A stretch of DNA of 8,098 nt, taken from assembly GCA_050997195.1 (NCBI GenBank), contig JBPCRE010000174.1, positions 1-8,098 on the forward strand, given 5' to 3'. The position numbers were made by a program, and so were the translations under genes. This document shows, piece by piece, positions 6,017 to 8,098 of the stretch. The notes beneath the pieces are model-generated. The model was not told where the DNA came from. It saw nothing but the letters and a program-made list of their open reading frames with translations, and searched no databases. Within the stretch, counting starts at the first letter, position 1; each line of letters starts with the position of its first letter. The stretch comes from JACCZP01 sp050997195 (lineage in GTDB: Bacteria; Actinomycetota; Thermoleophilia; Solirubrobacterales; Thermoleophilaceae).

Positions 6017-6829
6017 CTAATGCCGGAGCGCAGAGAGGCGAGCCGCCCGCTCGGCGGCGAACGCGCCCCGCTCGTCCCCGCGGAGGCCCTTGCCCTCCTC
6101 GGGCACGATGCGCGCACCGGCGAGCTCCGCGTCGCCCACCAGCCGTTCGGCGTGGGGCTCCTCGGGGTCCTCGGGGTCGAGCACCAGCAGCACGTCGTCG
6201 TTGACCGAGTGCCAGAACCCGCCGCCCACGGGCTCCGAGCTCACGAGCAGCCTTCCCGGCTCGGCCCGCCAGTGCAGGCTGTGCACGCCGAGCTTGTAGG
6301 CGAAGAGGCGCTCGCCGTCGGAGAACAGGAAGTTGAGGCCCGTCAACGGCCCGCTCCGGACCGCTCGGAGCATGGCCCCGCGCAGCGATCCCACCGGATG
6401 GGCCGGGTCGTAGTCGCGCATCAGCAGGTTGAAGAGGTGCTCGGAGTCGGTCTGTCCGATCGGAGGAGCCACCCCGTCCTCGAGCAGCTTCGGGAACTCG
6501 AGGATGGTGCCGTTGTGGCAGAAGGAGTACCCGGCGAGGACGAAGGGGTGGGTGTTCTCCAGCGTCAGCCCGCCAATGGAGGCGCTGCGCACGTGCGCGT
6601 TGAAGATTCGGCCCTCGAGCGCGGTGGCCTGGCCGAAGTCCTCGCCGGCGTGGGCGGGGGTGGGGAAGCGCACGAGCTTCGGCTCACCGGCGTCGGGGCG
6701 GGTGTAGACGGCCATGCCCCACCCGGAGTCGTGCTCCTCCGACTGGCGGATGAGGGGATTCTCCGCGGTGAGCAGCTCGGGCCGGATCGACACCGGCTGG
6801 CGCGCTACGCAGCCGAAGATCCGGCACAT
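6017..6829 (-). CDS. Class II glutamine amidotransferase (YafJ-like)
   Basis: This is an N-terminal-nucleophile glutamine amidotransferase domain of 270 residues. The ATG at 6829 places Cys2 (MCRIFGCVA) as the catalytic nucleophile after methionine removal; longer in-frame starts would bury it and are rejected. Further family motifs are HDSGWGMAVY (33-42), FNAHVRSAS (76-84, substrate-binding Arg), FCHNGTI (103-109, oxyanion Asn/Gly) and GQTDSEHLF (125-133). There is no fused synthetase or sugar-isomerase domain, so it matches the stand-alone YafJ/EgtC-like group. No ergothioneine biosynthesis genes are nearby, so EgtC itself is unlikely. It is the first gene of the six-gene block, divergent from the phosphatase-like gene across 61 bp. 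Whether it works as a glutaminase, a gamma-glutamyl hydrolase or something else cannot be told. It is unrelated in fold to GatD in the same block. Confidence 0.93.
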   Translation of the reverse strand: MCRIFGCVARQPVSIRPELLTAENPLIRQSEEHDSGWGMAVYTRPDAGEPKLVRFPTPAHAGEDFGQATALEGRIFNAHVRSASIGGLTLENTHPFVLAGYSFCHNGTILEFPKLLEDGVAPPIGQTDSEHLFNLLMRDYDPAHPVGSLRGAMLRAVRSGPLTGLNFLFSDGERLFAYKLGVHSLHWRAEPGRLLVSSEPVGGGFWHSVNDDVLLVLDPEDPEEPHAERLVGDAELAGARIVPEEGKGLRGDERGAFAAERAARLSALRH

Positions 6830-6890
6830 GGGGGCGAGTTCCGGTTCACGAGGACTTCGCATCATAAATCGCAGGAAGGGGAGGGGGGCC
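6830..6890. promoter_or_regulatory. Divergent intergenic spacer, probable promoter region
   Basis: This 61-bp gap separates two divergent starts. It contains the most AT-rich run I noticed in the window (ATCATAAAT, 6861-6869). On the - strand this gives TATGAT (6866-6861), five of six bases of a -10 box, which would start transcription about 25 bases before the amidotransferase ATG. I cannot find a convincing -35 box at the right distance, nor a clear promoter for the + strand gene. Confidence 0.45.
6880..6884 (+). promoter_or_regulatory. Ribosome binding site of the phosphatase-like gene
   Basis: GGAGG within a longer purine run (6873-6888) ends 6 bases before the ATG at 6891. It supports this start over the in-frame upstream ATG at 6714, which lies inside the opposite-strand amidotransferase gene. 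Confidence 0.7.
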
Positions 6891-7418
6891 ATGTCACGAC
6901 CGAGGAGGATCTGGTGGGCGCGTCCGCGAAAGCTCTGCGCGCTCGAGCGGCCGGGGGGCGGAGGGCGCACGCACCGGGCCGAGCTCCGCACCGCCGAGAT
7001 CGACTACCTACGGCGCAGCGGCGTATGGCTGGTGGTCTCGACCATGACGAGCCGCCACGGCCTCGCCGACTACGAGCGGGCCGGTCTCGCCTGGCACCAC
7101 GTGCCGGTGGCTTCGAGCGCCGCGGGGGCGGAGGCCCTCGAGGAGCTTCTCCCCCTCCTCCGCCGCGAGCTCCGGCGCCGCGGCGCGGTGGCCGTGCACG
7201 GAAACCTCCACACCGACTTCGTGGCCGCGGTGTGCGCCGCGCATCTGCACGAGGCGCGAGGGGTGGAGCCGGGCGAGGGACTCAGGGCCGCGGAGGAGGC
7301 GGGCCTCTCGGTGAGCCCCGAGGCCGCCTCTCTCGTCGGGGTCGACTACGGGCGTGACGTCCAGCCGCGCGCACCCATGGCCGCGGCCACCTCCTCCGGC
7401 CTGTCGGTCACCACGTAG
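6891..7418 (+). CDS. Dual-specificity phosphatase-like protein with degenerate active site
   Basis: The 175-residue protein has the layout of a small tyrosine/dual-specificity phosphatase: an N-terminal PRKLCALERPGG (12-23), a helix leading to GVWLVVSTM (44-52), YERAGLAWHHVPV (61-73), a long helix (79-97), then GAVAVHGNLHTDFVAAVCAAHL (98-119) where the HCx5R catalytic loop is expected. At that site Cys is Gly104 and Arg is Phe110, and no general-acid Asp follows VPV. It is therefore probably not a phosphatase, unless another chemistry uses His103, His107 or Asp109. The ATG is fixed by a strong Shine-Dalgarno sequence. The last 24 residues (152-175) are read antisense to the 3' end of the DUF2103-like gene and look less conserved. 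The fold assignment is my pattern recognition from motif spacing. Confidence 0.75.
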   Translation: MSRPRRIWWARPRKLCALERPGGGGRTHRAELRTAEIDYLRRSGVWLVVSTMTSRHGLADYERAGLAWHHVPVASSAAGAEALEELLPLLRRELRRRGAVAVHGNLHTDFVAAVCAAHLHEARGVEPGEGLRAAEEAGLSVSPEAASLVGVDYGRDVQPRAPMAAATSSGLSVTT

Positions 7419-7633
7419 GCGTCGACGATCGCCCCGTCGGTGTTGATGGTGATCGACAGTCCCGAGTCCACGGTGCGCACCTTCGAGATGGCCGCCACCG
7501 GGCGGCCCGAGCCCATGCGGGGCTTGACCTTGCCCGTCGCCACGCTGTGCACGCCCTCGAGCGCCTCGAGCGCGTCGAGGAGGCGGCGGTAGCCCTTGGT
7601 GGAGGAGTGCTTGTGGTGGGTCTTGCGGGCCAT
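7346..7633 (-). CDS. Small His-rich conserved protein, possibly DUF2103
   Basis: This 95-residue basic protein begins MARKTHHKHSSTKGYRRLL, with three histidines at residues 6, 7 and 9 that could bind metal. A helix (17-27), strands around HSVATGKVKP (29-38), SGLSITINTDGAIVDAYVVT (57-76) and a C-terminal helix (77-90) follow. The His-Ser start and the ending strand ...VDAYVVT resemble my memory of DUF2103, annotated as a predicted metal-binding protein, but I cannot confirm that by search. The ATG at 7633 was chosen because the family-like sequence begins there; the upstream extension (to 7972) is Arg/Pro-rich shadow. No clear Shine-Dalgarno sequence precedes it. Its 3' end overlaps the convergent phosphatase-like gene by 73 bp, and its start lies only 23 bp from the divergent gene to the right. 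Confidence 0.75.
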   Translation of the reverse strand: MARKTHHKHSSTKGYRRLLDALEALEGVHSVATGKVKPRMGSGRPVAAISKVRTVDSGLSITINTDGAIVDAYVVTDRPEEVAAAMGARGWTSRP

Positions 7634-7656
7634 GGTGGAGCGCTCGTGCGACGGTA

Positions 7657-8098
7657 GTGCGCGTGCCCGCGCCCGCCGACGAGGAGATCCTGGCCCTGGC
7701 CAAGGAGTACCCCTACGCCGTGCCGGCCGAGTCCTTCGTCGTGGTGGATGGCTCGGTGCGCTCGCTGGAGGAGGCTCCGAGCGCCGTCGAGCTCGCCTCG
7801 CGACACAGCGTGCTGGCCTACGGCGCGAACGCCGCGCCGGCGGCCCTCGCGCGCAAAGCGGTGGCCCCCGACTTCCCTCGAGCCGAGCCACTGGTGCTCC
7901 TCGCCGCCGTGCTGCACGACCACGACGTCGTGTTCTCGGCCCATCTCTCGCCCTACGGCGCGGTGCCCGCAACGTTGCAGGTGAGCCCGCGCGCCCGGGC
8001 GAGCGTCTTCGTGATGCTCGCCACCGCCGCGCAGCTCGCGGCCCTCGAGCGCACGGAGCCGAACTACGAGCTCCTGCGCCTCGAGGACGTCCGGCTCG
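7657..8098 (+). CDS. Gamma-glutamylcyclotransferase-like protein, 3'-truncated by window edge
   Basis: The frame runs open from a GTG at 7657 (another GTG at 7663) to the window end, giving 147 visible residues. VLAYGANAAPAALARKAVAP (52-71) resembles the YGSNxxPxxL signature of the gamma-glutamylcyclotransferase (GGCT) fold. It continues with strands LVLLAAVLHDHDVVFSAHLS (79-98), then YGAVPATLQVSPRARASVFVML (100-121) and ATAAQLAALERTEPNYELLRLE (122-143), which mirrors the family's ending ...L..LD..E..Y.r. Enzymes of this fold cyclise gamma-glutamyl amines to 5-oxoproline, but many relatives have other or unknown roles, and I cannot assign the catalytic Glu with confidence. The first 50 residues precede the GGCT signature and are not recognised. 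No Shine-Dalgarno sequence is evident. Codon use matches a real gene. Confidence 0.7.
   Translation, partial: MRVPAPADEEILALAKEYPYAVPAESFVVVDGSVRSLEEAPSAVELASRHSVLAYGANAAPAALARKAVAPDFPRAEPLVLLAAVLHDHDVVFSAHLSPYGAVPATLQVSPRARASVFVMLATAAQLAALERTEPNYELLRLEDVRL

Noticed and set aside
5528..7357. 609-residue open frame on the + strand
   Set aside because: Composition-driven antisense shadow of the lipid kinase and amidotransferase genes, both of which have complete catalytic motifs on the - strand.
1..8098. CRISPR arrays, tRNA/rRNA genes, insertion sequences, phage or defence genes
   Set aside because: No spaced direct repeats, tRNA-like cloverleaf, transposase motif or recognisable defence domain was seen on either strand; the GAGCTCGAG-type recurrences reflect Leu-Glu codon use.

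Overview
The window is very GC-rich and almost fully coding, with short gaps, frequent GTG starts and strong third-position G/C bias. This, together with a MurT/GatD lipid II amidation pair, points to a high-GC Gram-positive. Deep-branching Actinobacteriota such as Thermoleophilia/Solirubrobacterales are my guess from protein style, not a demonstrated placement. I see no mobile element, phage gene, CRISPR array, tRNA or rRNA.

Layout. Positions 1-1243 (+ strand) hold the end of a dUTPase gene (dut), an FKBP-type prolyl isomerase and an unrecognised 132-residue protein. Positions 1240-6829 (- strand, read right to left) hold a compact six-gene block: a class II glutamine amidotransferase (YafJ type), a diacylglycerol-kinase-family lipid kinase, murT, a SAM-dependent methyltransferase, gatD and an M48 metalloprotease. 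In the block, the kinase stop abuts the murT start with no gap, and the next three junctions are identical 4-base GTGA overlaps, which suggests one translationally coupled operon. A 61-bp divergent spacer follows. Then come a + strand phosphatase-fold protein with a ruined active site (6891-7418), a small His-rich DUF2103-like gene on the - strand (7346-7633), and a divergent + strand gene resembling gamma-glutamylcyclotransferase that runs off the right edge.

How the genes may work together. MurT and GatD form the enzyme that amidates the D-glutamate of lipid II. Their genes are normally adjacent, but here a methyltransferase gene is inserted between them with perfect overlaps on both sides. 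With a lipid kinase upstream and a membrane-associated-type protease downstream, the block reads as a cell-envelope operon. The methyltransferase is the most interesting unknown. The second highlight is the phosphatase-like protein: its fold outline is recognisable, but the catalytic Cys and Arg positions are Gly and Phe.
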